DNA of 64,000 nucleotides from an uncultured Collinsella sp. (GTDB lineage: Bacteria > Actinomycetota > Coriobacteriia > Coriobacteriales > Coriobacteriaceae): NCBI GenBank assembly GCA_900540875.1, contig UQHT01000002.1, forward strand, positions 62,001-126,000, given 5' to 3'. Below, in pieces: positions 50,843-59,667 of this stretch. Below the pieces are notes generated by a model, which did no database searches, was not told the origin of the DNA, and worked only from the letters and a program-made list of their open reading frames with translations. The position numbers and the translations under genes were made by a program. How positions within the stretch are numbered: position 1 is the stretch's first letter; every line of letters begins with the position of its first letter.

Positions 50843-53800
50843 TTAGAGGTTGTAGGTGACCACCTGGGGCTCGCAGGGGTTGGCGGGATCGGCCTGCTCC
50901 ACGCGGACGAACTTGACGGTCACGGCCTCAAAGCCCGCCTTGTGCAGAACATCGGCGTAGACGCGCGCCTGCAGGGCGTGCTTCTCCCGCAGCTGTTCCG
51001 GCGTCTCGTCCGGCGTGCCGCCCGTCTTGTAGTCGATGACCAGCGCGCGTGACGAATCCGCCGGGTTCGTCGCCAAAGCGTCGATGGCGCCCTCGGCATA
51101 GGCACCGTAGCGGGCGATGTCCTCGTCTTCGCAACCCAGCGAGAAGAACGGCACCTCGGCGCGAACGCACGGCCACGCGAGCAGGTCGGCACGAACAGCC
51201 GACTTGAGCCAGCGGTCCAGGGCAACGTCGAAGCGCTCGCGCTGCTCCGGCGTCAAGCGCCACAGACGCGCCAGCGCTTCGGCGCGCGCGGTGGGCAGTG
51301 CATCGGCACCCATCTCGATGAGCCACTGGCATGCGGCGTGGAAGGCCGAACCCAAGGCCATGGGATTGCCGGCGGGCTCGACAGCAGCCACGTCCGCATC
51401 GGCCATCTCCGAGCCATCCGACTCGGCATCATCGCCAGCCTCGTCCATGGGCACGTGTGCCTCGGCGGCACGGTCCTCGGACTCGGCATGGAGCGCCGCG
51501 GCAATTGACGAGTAGCTATACGAGTCACGCGCCGGGAACGGACAGGCGCCCATGCGCACGCCCACCGCCTGGGGATACACGAGCTCAAACGCATCGGGCT
51601 CGGGGTCGGCAGGACCGGGAACGGCGGCGCGGGCATCTGCACCGGCACCCTCCGGCTCCGCATCGCCGCAGACAAGCCTGCCCTCGGCATCCAGTAAAGC
51701 GTTGGCCTCAAACGCCTGCTCGCCAAACGTAAAGTCCGCCAGCGAGATAAGCTCGTAGTCGCCCGGCTGGGAGTTGTCGAACACCAGGCGGTCGGCATCG
51801 AGCTGTGGCATGTCCAGGCCGTCCGTCGGCAAAATACGGCGCAGCACGTCATAGGTCAGATCGGTCTCGACGTCGAAGGTCGGCGCGCACAGCTTGCCAC
51901 GGCTCACGCCGGCATCCATCGCCAAGATCACCAGCTCGCGCGCACGCGTCATGGCCACATAGAGCAGACGAGCCCGCTCCTCGAGCGAAAGCTGCAGGTC
52001 ATCGTTGCGCAGGCGAGCAAATGCCTCGGCGGGAGAACCCGTCGCACAGACGTCCTCCATGAGCTCCGGCGGCAGCCACAGCGACGTGCCCTTGCCCTTA
52101 AACGCATGCTCAAACTGCTTTTTAACGTCGTCGCCCTTCACAAAGGTTCCGTCGGCGAGCTTAACGCCGTCGAAGCGTGCCGGCAGTGCCACGACCTGCG
52201 CTCCGCCCTCGACGCGACCCATCTGTGCCGCACCCGAGGACTTGCGCACGCCAAAGCACTCGGCGACCGCCACGACCGGATATTCCAAGCCCTTGGAGGC
52301 GTGCACCGTCATGATGCGCACCGCGCCGTCGCCCTCCTCGTTGAGCGCGCCCGGGGCTTCCTTGCCCGCCAGGAAGCGGTCAAAGGCCAGCGCAATGGAG
52401 CGCGGCGAGTTACCGAACTCGGCCTCCGCTTCGGCCACGGCGTCGAGCGCCTTGAGCACGTTGGCGGCAATGGCCTTGCCCTCGGGACCACGCTGCGCCA
52501 GACGCACAAACCAGCCGGAGGCGTTGACCACGTCGCGCGCGATGTTGGCGAACGAATCACGTCCCACGCGGCGCAGCGCATAGCGCAGCACCTCGCGGGC
52601 GCGCGTCACCAGTGGCAAGCCCTGCAAGCCGGGCACATCGGAATCGCTCATGATGCCCGCGTCGATATTCCGGCGCGAGGTCTCCCCCGTCTCGCTATCG
52701 AGCTTGGTCGCCAGCGCCAGGAACTCCTGGGCGCCGAGCGCAAACATCGGCGAGGCGAGCAGCGGCATAAGGCCCTGCGCCGTATCGGCCGGGTTGGCGA
52801 GCGCGCAGACTAGGGCGCGCACCGTCTGCACCTCGGCTGCCTGGGCAAAGACCGAGCCACCCGCGATCACGCAGTCGAGTCCTTGGTCGCGGAAAGCCTG
52901 GGCATAGACGTCGGCGTTGGTCATGCGGCCCAGCAGCAGCACCATGCCGCCCTGGGGCTGACCGGCATCGGCAAGCGCGCGGAACCGCTCCGCGATCGCG
53001 CGGGCCTTGGCCTGTGTGCGCTCCTGCGTACTGCCGCCGGCAACAAAGAGCGCCTGCCGACGCGAGGCGTCTGCCACCAGCGTGTCCTTGCGGCCGTCGC
53101 TCGCCTCAAGATCCAAAAAGCCCTGCATCAGGCCGCCGTCATCGCCGTCGAAGACGCGTGCCACGTAACGCAGCACCTCGTCATGGCTGCGGAAGTTGCG
53201 CACAAGTTTAACGAGCTCGCCGGCGGGGACATCGGCAGCAGTGCCAGCGACGGCCGCCGCCTCGGCCGTCCCCGAGGCGCCCACCTTGCGCTCCTGGCGG
53301 CGGAAGACCTCGACCTCGGCACCACGGAAGCGATAGATCGACTGCTGCGCATCGCCCACGGTGCACAGCGCGCGCTCCCCCGCACCGGTCAGGTAACGAA
53401 TCAAATCGACCTGCATCTGGTCGGTATCCTGGAACTCGTCGATCATGACCATCTTAAAGCGGCCCTCATAGGCAGCTCGAATGGCCGGGTAGTCGCGCAG
53501 GGCCTCGTAGGCCATGCGCAGCAGGTCGTTGTTGTCGAGGGCGGACTGGGCAGCCTTGAGCGCGCGGTACTCAGCCTCTACAGAGCGGGCCAAGCCAACC
53601 AGTGCATCGAGCGCGGGACCACCGCAGGCGAGCACGATATTGATAAATGCATCGGCGGCCTCGGCCTTGAGCAGCTCAATCTGCTCCTTAGGGAATGCCT
53701 TGCTCGCGCGCGGCATGGTACACGACATCATGAGCCGCGCCGCGTCCTCCATGGTTTTGCCGCTCGCCTCAAACGCGTCGATGGCGTCGAGTGCCACTTG

Positions 53801-54478
53801 TGCCTTCTCGGTCGCGGCCTTGCTCGCACCCAACGCCGCGCGATAGGCGTCGGCAAGCGCCGAAGTGTCAGCCTGGCCGCGCGCCACGCACACATCGTCC
53901 ATGCCGCCCGGCAGCTGGCTCGAGAGCTCCAGCAGGTCGCGCACCAGACCCTTGATGGTGGTACCGGCGCCAAACGGCCCGCCCTCGCCCGCCATGGGAT
54001 ACCAAGCGTAGAGGGCCTTAAGCGAAGCGGCGAGCTCGGGCGCGGCATCGGGTGCCGTCGCGCGACCCAGCACATGCTCAACAGCCTGGTCCATGAGCTC
54101 GTCGGTATCGGTGAGCACCGTGAACTCGGGATCGATGCCCAGCTCCAACGCATGCGCGCGCAGGATACGCGAGCACATGCCGTGAATGGTCGAGATCCAC
54201 GCGTCGTCGACGGTCAGTGCTTCCTCGTCCATGCCCTCGTCGATAAGCGCACGGCGCACGCGGTCGCGAATCTCGGCCGCGGCATCTTTGGTAAAGGTAA
54301 TGGCGAGCACCTGGTCCAGATGCTCGACAAACGGACCGGATTCGGGCGAGAGCGCATAGACAATGCGGCGCGTGAGGGTAAAGGTCTTACCCGAACCGGC
54401 GCCCGCCGAGACAAACAGCGGGCGGTCGAGCGTTTTGACGATCTGCAGCTGTTGCGGCATCAAAGTCGAAAGATCCAT
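50843..54478 (-). CDS. addA: AddA-type helicase-nuclease
   Basis: A UvrD-like ATP-dependent helicase with a C-terminal PD-(D/E)XK nuclease, one half of the AddAB double-strand-break end-processing enzyme. The 1211-residue protein has Walker A (SAGAGSGKTFTLTRRI), Walker B (MIDEFQDTDQMQ), YRFRGAEVEVFR, VHASKGLEYPVV, LLYVAMTRARELV, and a nuclease site ALVIDYKTGG near 1150. The ATG lies 3 bases after the addB stop, with AAGGAGG inside the end of addB. Confidence 0.92.
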   Translation of the reverse strand: MDLSTLMPQQLQIVKTLDRPLFVSAGAGSGKTFTLTRRIVYALSPESGPFVEHLDQVLAITFTKDAAAEIRDRVRRALIDEGMDEEALTVDDAWISTIHGMCSRILRAHALELGIDPEFTVLTDTDELMDQAVEHVLGRATAPDAAPELAASLKALYAWYPMAGEGGPFGAGTTIKGLVRDLLELSSQLPGGMDDVCVARGQADTSALADAYRAALGASKAATEKAQVALDAIDAFEASGKTMEDAARLMMSCTMPRASKAFPKEQIELLKAEAADAFINIVLACGGPALDALVGLARSVEAEYRALKAAQSALDNNDLLRMAYEALRDYPAIRAAYEGRFKMVMIDEFQDTDQMQVDLIRYLTGAGERALCTVGDAQQSIYRFRGAEVEVFRRQERKVGASGTAEAAAVAGTAADVPAGELVKLVRNFRSHDEVLRYVARVFDGDDGGLMQGFLDLEASDGRKDTLVADASRRQALFVAGGSTQERTQAKARAIAERFRALADAGQPQGGMVLLLGRMTNADVYAQAFRDQGLDCVIAGGSVFAQAAEVQTVRALVCALANPADTAQGLMPLLASPMFALGAQEFLALATKLDSETGETSRRNIDAGIMSDSDVPGLQGLPLVTRAREVLRYALRRVGRDSFANIARDVVNASGWFVRLAQRGPEGKAIAANVLKALDAVAEAEAEFGNSPRSIALAFDRFLAGKEAPGALNEEGDGAVRIMTVHASKGLEYPVVAVAECFGVRKSSGAAQMGRVEGGAQVVALPARFDGVKLADGTFVKGDDVKKQFEHAFKGKGTSLWLPPELMEDVCATGSPAEAFARLRNDDLQLSLEERARLLYVAMTRARELVILAMDAGVSRGKLCAPTFDVETDLTYDVLRRILPTDGLDMPQLDADRLVFDNSQPGDYELISLADFTFGEQAFEANALLDAEGRLVCGDAEPEGAGADARAAVPGPADPEPDAFELVYPQAVGVRMGACPFPARDSYSYSSIAAALHAESEDRAAEAHVPMDEAGDDAESDGSEMADADVAAVEPAGNPMALGSAFHAACQWLIEMGADALPTARAEALARLWRLTPEQRERFDVALDRWLKSAVRADLLAWPCVRAEVPFFSLGCEDEDIARYGAYAEGAIDALATNPADSSRALVIDYKTGGTPDETPEQLREKHALQARVYADVLHKAGFEAVTVKFVRVEQADPANPCEPQVVTYNL

Positions 54479-54481
54479 GGT

Positions 54482-57400
54482 CTACACGTCCCTCCTTACA
54501 AACGTTCCTTCGTGGTTATACGAGCAGCGCGCATGCGCGGCCTGAGCCGACGTCGGGTCGACGGCGGCAACGTTGCCTGTCTCGAGCTCGCGCAGACGCT
54601 CGGCAATGCCGGTCTCCACGCGATCGAGCAGCGCATCGAAGTCCATGTTGCCGCCCTCGCCGGGAAAGCCCTTCTTAAGGCCTGGGATGCGGCCGTCGCC
54701 GCGCTCTTCCTCAAGCAACTCGGCGCTCGCCGCACCGCGCAGCGCGGGCTTGCCGCCCTTGGTCGAAAAATAGAGCGCGGCGCGGGTATCCAGATCCAGC
54801 GCCCGACGCATGGCCTGCGCGTAGATGAGTGTCTGAGTATGGGGCGGCAACCAGCGCGGGTCGTCGATGGGGGCCTCGCCCGACTCCTCGTCGCGCACCG
54901 TGGGATCGGCGAGCTTAAACTCCTCAACGCCCGTGCGATGCTTGTAGTCGATTACCACGGCGCGATTCTCGGCATCCACATCCACGCGGTCGATGCGCCC
55001 GCCGAGCGGCCAGCCGGCATACTCGACCTGGAGCTCGTTGAACGCAAACTCCAGGTAGCGCGGCGCGAAGGGCGCGAGCGCCTCGGACTCGTAGGCAAGA
55101 ACGCCCTCCAGCTGCGGCAAAATCTCGGCCACCTGGCGCTCCTCCACCGGGGAGAGCGGCACGAGCGGGCCCTCGGTACCGCGCTTGCCCGCATGCTCGG
55201 CCAAGGTCTCGTCAAAGACCTCGCGCAGCAGCTCCTTCGCGCGTGGCAGATTCATGGGTGTCACGCGCTCCATGCCCTCCTGGGGCAGACGGGCATGCAA
55301 GTGTTCCAGCACGTCGTGGACAAAGTTGCCCTTCTCCATATTGCCAAAGCCAGCGTCGATCGACTGGGGCTTCACGCGGTACGAGACGAACCAGCATAGC
55401 GGGCAGGTCGAATAGGCCTCGATCTGCGAGGCAGACGTCAGGCGCGGCACCAGCGGCGCATCCTCGCCCTCGCCATCGCGACGACGCAGGACCAAATACG
55501 GAATGGCTTCATCGCTCAGATGCTGAGGAGCTTCGCAGGTCACGCGCTCGCGCCTAAGACCTTCGCCTGCCGCGGGATCGAAGTCCCTTACGATATCGCC
55601 CTCACCCACGCACTTCGCCTTGTCGGCGCCAGCGGCCTTAGCGTCGTCAGCGGCCTTGTCGGCGTCAGCGGCCTTAGCATCGTTAGCGGCCTCGGCATGC
55701 GCCCGAAACTCGGTCCACACGGCAGCCGGGTAGCACTCGCGCGCCTGGCGATCGTGCGTCACGCGGGCGAGCGTAACCGGACCGCGCGCGGCCTGCATCG
55801 CGCGGCCAAAGCGCACGCGCAACAAGGCGGCAGGCTCAAGCGTCACACCGCTGCGATCTAACTCTGCCGCCAGCGTTGCCAGCGGGCCCTCCTCATGTGA
55901 GAGCGGATAACTGTCCAGGTCGACGTCGGCAAACAGCACGGCATCGTAGCTGCCGGGGCGCAGGGCCGCCGCATCGGCAAGCGAAGTAAAGCGAACCTGG
56001 GCACGTGGCGCACGGTCAACCTCGTAGGTCTCGTAATCGTAGGCGGTGCTACGCTTGTCCACCTTGGTGCGAATGCCATCGAGCACGGGCACGGTCGCGG
56101 CCTGCGACACGTCGAGCGCGCGAGCATCGTTCATAAGGATGTCGATCGCGTGGCGCAGCAGGGCCACCTCCGCCTGGCGACGGGCCTGACCGTCGAGACC
56201 ACCAAGCGCGCGATCGGGCAGTGCCTCGGCAACGGCAAGCATGGCCTTGAGCGCCGTCACGGGCTTGTCGCGCCACAGCGCCTGGAACACGTCCGAGACC
56301 ACGCACGGCACGTTCTTAAACCAGTTCTCGTCGCTCGCCGCTTTACGCGCGCCCCTCACCTGGCCCTGCACGCTCTGCAGCAGGCTCTTGACGCCCGCAG
56401 TGGTCTTGCTGCGCGACAGTCGCATGTTCTTATCGAAGGTACGGGCATTGACGGCATCAGCGCCCGAAAGCGGACTGTAAATCCAGTCGGTAAGCTCCGG
56501 CGCGGGCCACCACTCAGTCTTAGAAGCTGCCCCTTCGTCGGCGGCCTTCATACGCTCGATCAGGTTGGCGAGCGCCGTGAACTGCCTGCCCGCAATGGAT
56601 TGAGAAAACGCCGTGAACTCAACTGTCTCGGCAGCGATATGACGAGCCGCCAGACGAGAGGCGAGCTCACCGAACAGCTGGGGTGCCCGGGCAGAAACAA
56701 CGAGCACGCGTACGGGGTCGGCGGGCGTTGCAGCAGCCTTATCGTCCTTGGACTCCTTGTGCGTTTTCGCCAACTTATCGATGGCGTCCGCATAAGCATG
56801 GGCACGGGCATGGGGGCCGGCGACCTCAATAAAGGCAGGCTGAGCGGCGGTCCCGCAAGCGGCATCAGACGCGACGGCGTCCTCCCTCAGCGGCGCGGCC
56901 TCGAACAGCACACCGCGGGCATCAAATGCCGCGGCAAGCTCCTCGCGCATCGCCGCCTGCTCGCAGGCAAGCAGTACGACGACCTCTCCCCCATTGTTCG
57001 CCACGGCAGACAGCAGCTCGAGCAGGCCGTGCGCAAACGACGTGATACCGCGCACGCATACGGCGCGGGTGCACGCCGGCAGGTTATCGGCCAGGGCATC
57101 GGCCATAATGTCAGCCGCCTCGCAGGGCTCGACCATATCTCGACGGTCCAAACCGCGCGCATAGGCGCACAAAAGTTCAAACACGCGAGCCTCGGCGTCG
57201 CTTCTGGGCTTGGGCTTGCAAACGTTGTCGCAGCAACGCTCGGCACCTGTCCCTGCCACACCCGGCAGCACATCGCGAGCCATACGCGCGAGCATACGCA
57301 CCGTGCCCTGGCTGCGCGAAAGCGGCTGCAGGTCGGCGTCGTCGAGGCGCGCTACCATGTCCGAAAACAGCATCTGGCGCTGCAGGTTGTCGACGAAACC

Positions 57401-57634
57401 GCGCCCGTCGCCCAAAAGCTCCCAAAGCGAGCGAAGCCACGATGTAGGCGTCTTGTAGTCAATACCCAGCGAAACGCCGGCTTCCGCCGCATCATGACGG
57501 CACAGGTCGAGCTCGGCAAACGTTGGCGCCAGCAGCACGGCACGCCCGTGGCGGGCAATAAGGTCGGCAAGCAGCGCCGCCTCGGCATCGCTCAAATCCG
57601 CGCCGGCGTTGGTGGTATAGATTCGAACAGGCAT
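54482..57634 (-). CDS. addB: AddB-type nuclease subunit
   Basis: The partner of AddA. The 1050-residue protein has a degenerate helicase-like N-terminus without a Walker A motif and a C-terminal PD-(D/E)XK nuclease: SQIEAYSTCPLCWFVSYRV, GNFVHDVLEH, GGRIDRVDVD and AVVIDYKHRTG. AddB proteins often bind an Fe-S cluster by one early and three late Cys; here the C-terminus keeps only one Cys (HARCSYNHEG), so the cluster may be absent. An Ala/Lys/Asp-rich repeat insertion lies at about 650-675. ATG 57634 follows GGAGG. Confidence 0.82.
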   Translation of the reverse strand: MPVRIYTTNAGADLSDAEAALLADLIARHGRAVLLAPTFAELDLCRHDAAEAGVSLGIDYKTPTSWLRSLWELLGDGRGFVDNLQRQMLFSDMVARLDDADLQPLSRSQGTVRMLARMARDVLPGVAGTGAERCCDNVCKPKPRSDAEARVFELLCAYARGLDRRDMVEPCEAADIMADALADNLPACTRAVCVRGITSFAHGLLELLSAVANNGGEVVVLLACEQAAMREELAAAFDARGVLFEAAPLREDAVASDAACGTAAQPAFIEVAGPHARAHAYADAIDKLAKTHKESKDDKAAATPADPVRVLVVSARAPQLFGELASRLAARHIAAETVEFTAFSQSIAGRQFTALANLIERMKAADEGAASKTEWWPAPELTDWIYSPLSGADAVNARTFDKNMRLSRSKTTAGVKSLLQSVQGQVRGARKAASDENWFKNVPCVVSDVFQALWRDKPVTALKAMLAVAEALPDRALGGLDGQARRQAEVALLRHAIDILMNDARALDVSQAATVPVLDGIRTKVDKRSTAYDYETYEVDRAPRAQVRFTSLADAAALRPGSYDAVLFADVDLDSYPLSHEEGPLATLAAELDRSGVTLEPAALLRVRFGRAMQAARGPVTLARVTHDRQARECYPAAVWTEFRAHAEAANDAKAADADKAADDAKAAGADKAKCVGEGDIVRDFDPAAGEGLRRERVTCEAPQHLSDEAIPYLVLRRRDGEGEDAPLVPRLTSASQIEAYSTCPLCWFVSYRVKPQSIDAGFGNMEKGNFVHDVLEHLHARLPQEGMERVTPMNLPRAKELLREVFDETLAEHAGKRGTEGPLVPLSPVEERQVAEILPQLEGVLAYESEALAPFAPRYLEFAFNELQVEYAGWPLGGRIDRVDVDAENRAVVIDYKHRTGVEEFKLADPTVRDEESGEAPIDDPRWLPPHTQTLIYAQAMRRALDLDTRAALYFSTKGGKPALRGAASAELLEEERGDGRIPGLKKGFPGEGGNMDFDALLDRVETGIAERLRELETGNVAAVDPTSAQAAHARCSYNHEGTFVRRDV

Positions 57635-57723
57635 GGTCCTCCACTCAAACCGTTCGCAATATTCAATGCTTCCATCCTACCCGCCCGCGCGGACAGATTT
57701 GCCCCACGCCAACAGATTTGACC

Positions 57724-57799
57724 CCTTGGAGACAGAGGAAAATGGATCACCGAGGAGGTCAGTCTAACCCAGTGATCCGTTTTCCTCCGTCCCCAAAGG
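57724..57799. repeat. GGGACGG-core palindrome
   Basis: Arms of about 28 bases (57724-57751 and 57772-57799) pair with a few mismatches. The right arm reads GTGATCCGTTTTCCTCCGTC and then CCCAAAGGATC. On the minus strand GATCC-TTT-GGGGACGGAGG-AAAA-C-GGATC also folds on itself, the same layout as the repeats at 2060-2168 and 58950-58980 but with different arm sequences. Confidence 0.7.
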
Positions 57800-57802
57800 A
57801 TC

Positions 57803-57830
57803 AAAAAACCGCCCCCGAAGGGACGGTTCT
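57803..57830 (-). terminator. Rho-independent terminator of yerC
   Basis: On the minus strand AACCGTCCC-TTCG-GGGGCGGTT ends in TTTTTT. It follows the YerC-type gene by about 25 bases. Confidence 0.85.
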
Positions 57831-57855
57831 GCGCAATTCGTTTGTTGCCGCTGGC

Positions 57856-58155
57856 CTACTCGCCATCCTCCAGTTTGATGAGGATCTTGCGATAGCCGCC
57901 GTACTCGCCGTTGAGTGCCTTTGAAACGCGGCTCACCGTAGTGGACGAAGCGCCGGTGCGGGCCTGAACCTCAACATAAGGCTCGCCCTCATCCAGATAA
58001 CGCGCAACCTGCAGACGCTGCGATAGATCGCAGATCTCGCGCGGCGTGCAGATATCGGTCAAAAACGCTTGGATATCCTTCTCGTCATCCAAAAGACTAA
58101 ATGCGTGGACCAGCTGCTTGACATCAGGCTTGTCAAACATGTTCTCGATATTCAT
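57856..58155 (-). CDS. YerC/YecD family TrpR-like regulator
   Basis: A 99-residue DNA-binding protein of the TrpR-related YerC/YecD group. It has FLTDICTPREICDLSQRLQV and then the helix-turn-helix EVQARTGASSTTVSRVSKAL, ending in GYRKILIKLED. The ligand is unknown for this group. The ribosome binding site is weak (GGCGGTGATCG). It stands alone with its own terminator. Confidence 0.88.
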   Translation of the reverse strand: MNIENMFDKPDVKQLVHAFSLLDDEKDIQAFLTDICTPREICDLSQRLQVARYLDEGEPYVEVQARTGASSTTVSRVSKALNGEYGGYRKILIKLEDGE

Positions 58156-58479
58156 CGATCACCGCCAAACCCGCCAAAAGGCATCGAAGTTGATACTGAC
58201 ATCGGGCATCGTTCGCCCGTTCTATGCAATAGGGCAACGCCTGTGGCTTTTGCCCGTAGCAGTTTAGCACACCACCAAACTAAAGCGACAAAACTCTCTG
58301 CCAGCGGCGCGTTTTCTAGGACGAACGCCGTTTTGAAACCGAATGCGCACGTAAGCTCCACGAATATCTGAGACAATGGGCGGCCGAACAAGGCGGCACA
58401 CCCGAGCGGCCGTCCAAGCTGCCGCAGCAAACCGCTTCACGCGACACCGACGCACCCTGCGCAAGAAAGGATTCACACC
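58156..58479. other. Intergenic region yerC / holin
   Basis: A 324-base gap between divergent genes. It must hold both promoters, but I see no convincing -35/-10 pair. A GACAAT-like box near 58373 is the best plus-strand candidate. No repeat or RNA is recognised. Confidence 0.3.
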
Positions 58480-58845
58480 ATGCGCTTTATGCTTAACTGG
58501 CTCTTTACCTCGATCGCCATCGCGATTGCCACGTTCCTCGTCCCCGGCATCCAGCCCTTCGGTTTTGCCGAGGCCTGGGTCTGTTTCGCCTTCGTGGGAC
58601 TGTTCCTGAACATCGTCGATTCGCTCGTCAAGCCGTTCCTGACGGTTATCTCGCTGCCGCTCACGATCATTACGCTGGGTATTTTTCAGCTCGTAGTCAA
58701 CAGCTTTATGCTCGAGCTGGCCAGCTATCTGTCGGTCAATCTGCTGGGCGCGGGCATCTCCATCGCCAGCTTTGGATCGGCCTTTATGGGCAGCATCCTG
58801 GTGTCCATCATGCGCAGCATCCTCGACAGCATCGCCGAGGGCTAA
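58480..58845 (+). CDS. Phage holin family 4 (YvlD-like) membrane protein
   Basis: A 121-residue membrane protein with about four hydrophobic helices and the family pattern FVGLFLNIVDSLVKPFLTVI followed by LPLTIITLGIFQLVVNSFML. Despite the family name these chromosomal YvlD-like proteins are usually not lysis proteins and are linked to envelope stress in Bacillus. ATG 58480 follows AAAGGA. A terminator follows. Confidence 0.9.
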   Translation: MRFMLNWLFTSIAIAIATFLVPGIQPFGFAEAWVCFAFVGLFLNIVDSLVKPFLTVISLPLTIITLGIFQLVVNSFMLELASYLSVNLLGAGISIASFGSAFMGSILVSIMRSILDSIAEG

Positions 58846-58885
58846 AACGGCCATTCCGGCCGCGCCCGTCTCAACAGCCCAAAAC

Positions 58886-58919
58886 GAAGGCCGCCCATCA
58901 CAAAAATGGGCGGCCTTCT
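58886..58919 (+). terminator. Rho-independent terminator
   Basis: AAGGCCGCCCAT and ATGGGCGGCCTT pair perfectly around a short loop, followed by CTTATTT. It follows the holin-family gene. Confidence 0.88.
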
Positions 58920-58949
58920 TATTTGCCAAGTCTCAAAGGGCGAGAGAAT

Positions 58950-58980
58950 CTGCCATTTCCACCCCGTCCCCAAATGGCAG
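58950..58980. repeat. Small GGGACGG-core hairpin
   Basis: CTGCCATTT (58950-58958) and AAATGGCAG (58972-58980) pair perfectly around CCACCCCGTCCCC, i.e. GGGGACGGGGTGG on the other strand. It ends five bases from the stop of the Rrf2 gene. The core matches the repeats at 2060 and 57724; the arms do not. Confidence 0.65.
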
Positions 58981-58985
58981 GTGGG

Positions 58986-59414
58986 CTAGATCACGTAGTC
59001 GTAGCCTTCGTTGGGAGCGACAAGTTGATCGAGCGTCACACCGTCGAGGTAGTCGTTGATAAGCTTGTCCAGGTTCTTCCACACGTCGAGCGTGGGGCAC
59101 TCGTCAGAGCGCGAACAACCCTTGCAGTCGCCATCCAGGCAGGCGACCGGCGCCAGGCTGCCCTCGGTCAGGCGCAAGATCTCGCCCACCGTGTACTGCT
59201 CGGGCGGGCGCGTGAGCACATAGCCGCCGCCCTTGCCGCGCATGCCCGAGAGCATGTTGGCGCGCACGAGCGTAGCCAGAATATTCTCGAGGTACTTCTC
59301 CGAAATCCCCTGGCGCGCCGCGATCTCTTTGAGCGGGATGCGACCGGCCGCCTGATGCTCGGCCAGGTCGACCATAACGCGCAGGGCATATCTGCCCTTT
59401 GTGGAAACCAACAT
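58986..59414 (-). CDS. Rrf2 family transcriptional regulator
   Basis: A 142-residue winged-helix regulator (MLVSTKGRYALRVMVDLAEH; recognition region ISEKYLENILATLVRANMLS; wing GMRGKGGGYVLTRP). It has four Cys in CLDGDCKGCSRSDEC, spaced 4, 2 and 5, so it may bind an Fe-S cluster like IscR or NsrR rather than act as a Cys-free CymR. It is divergent from cysK with 253 bases between, and probably controls it. The start ATG 59414 follows AAAGGCAG. Confidence 0.88.
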   Translation of the reverse strand: MLVSTKGRYALRVMVDLAEHQAAGRIPLKEIAARQGISEKYLENILATLVRANMLSGMRGKGGGYVLTRPPEQYTVGEILRLTEGSLAPVACLDGDCKGCSRSDECPTLDVWKNLDKLINDYLDGVTLDQLVAPNEGYDYVI

Positions 59415-59531
59415 ATATATAGCTGCCTTTCGGTCTTTTAATTCGTAGAAATTCTAGCCGAAAAATTGGTTTTGAAAATACCTATTCCCGTCAAGATGGT
59501 TAATCGACTCGTAATAATCTTCTATTTCCTA

Positions 59532-59560
59532 TTGCGTTACTAGGCTTTACTGTCTACTAT
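59532..59560 (+). promoter_or_regulatory. cysK promoter
   Basis: TTGCGT (59532-59537), a 17-base spacer and TACTAT (59555-59560) form a good sigma-70-type promoter about 100 bases before cysK. Confidence 0.65.
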
Positions 59561-59580
59561 GCTTGCCAACAGCAAAACGA

Positions 59581-59598
59581 ACAACCTATAAGGTTTGT
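59581..59598. promoter_or_regulatory. Candidate Rrf2 operator
   Basis: ACAACCTATAAGGTTTGT is an imperfect 18-base palindrome about 20 bases downstream of the cysK -10 box. Its position just past the likely transcription start suits a repressor site for the divergently encoded Rrf2 protein (inference). Confidence 0.45.
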
Positions 59599-59667
59599 GG
59601 GTTTCGCTGCTACACACACCGTAAAACCACACGGTATCCAGTCATTTGAACACTTTGGAGGTTCACC

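Noticed and set aside
57724..57799. Palindrome read as a terminator of addB or yerC
   Set aside because: No T-tract follows either side; yerC has its own good terminator at 57803-57830, and addB is transcribed away from it.
58264..58929. Minus-strand ORF opposite the holin-family gene
   Set aside because: Covers the complement of a well-supported membrane protein; charged low-complexity translation typical of shadows.
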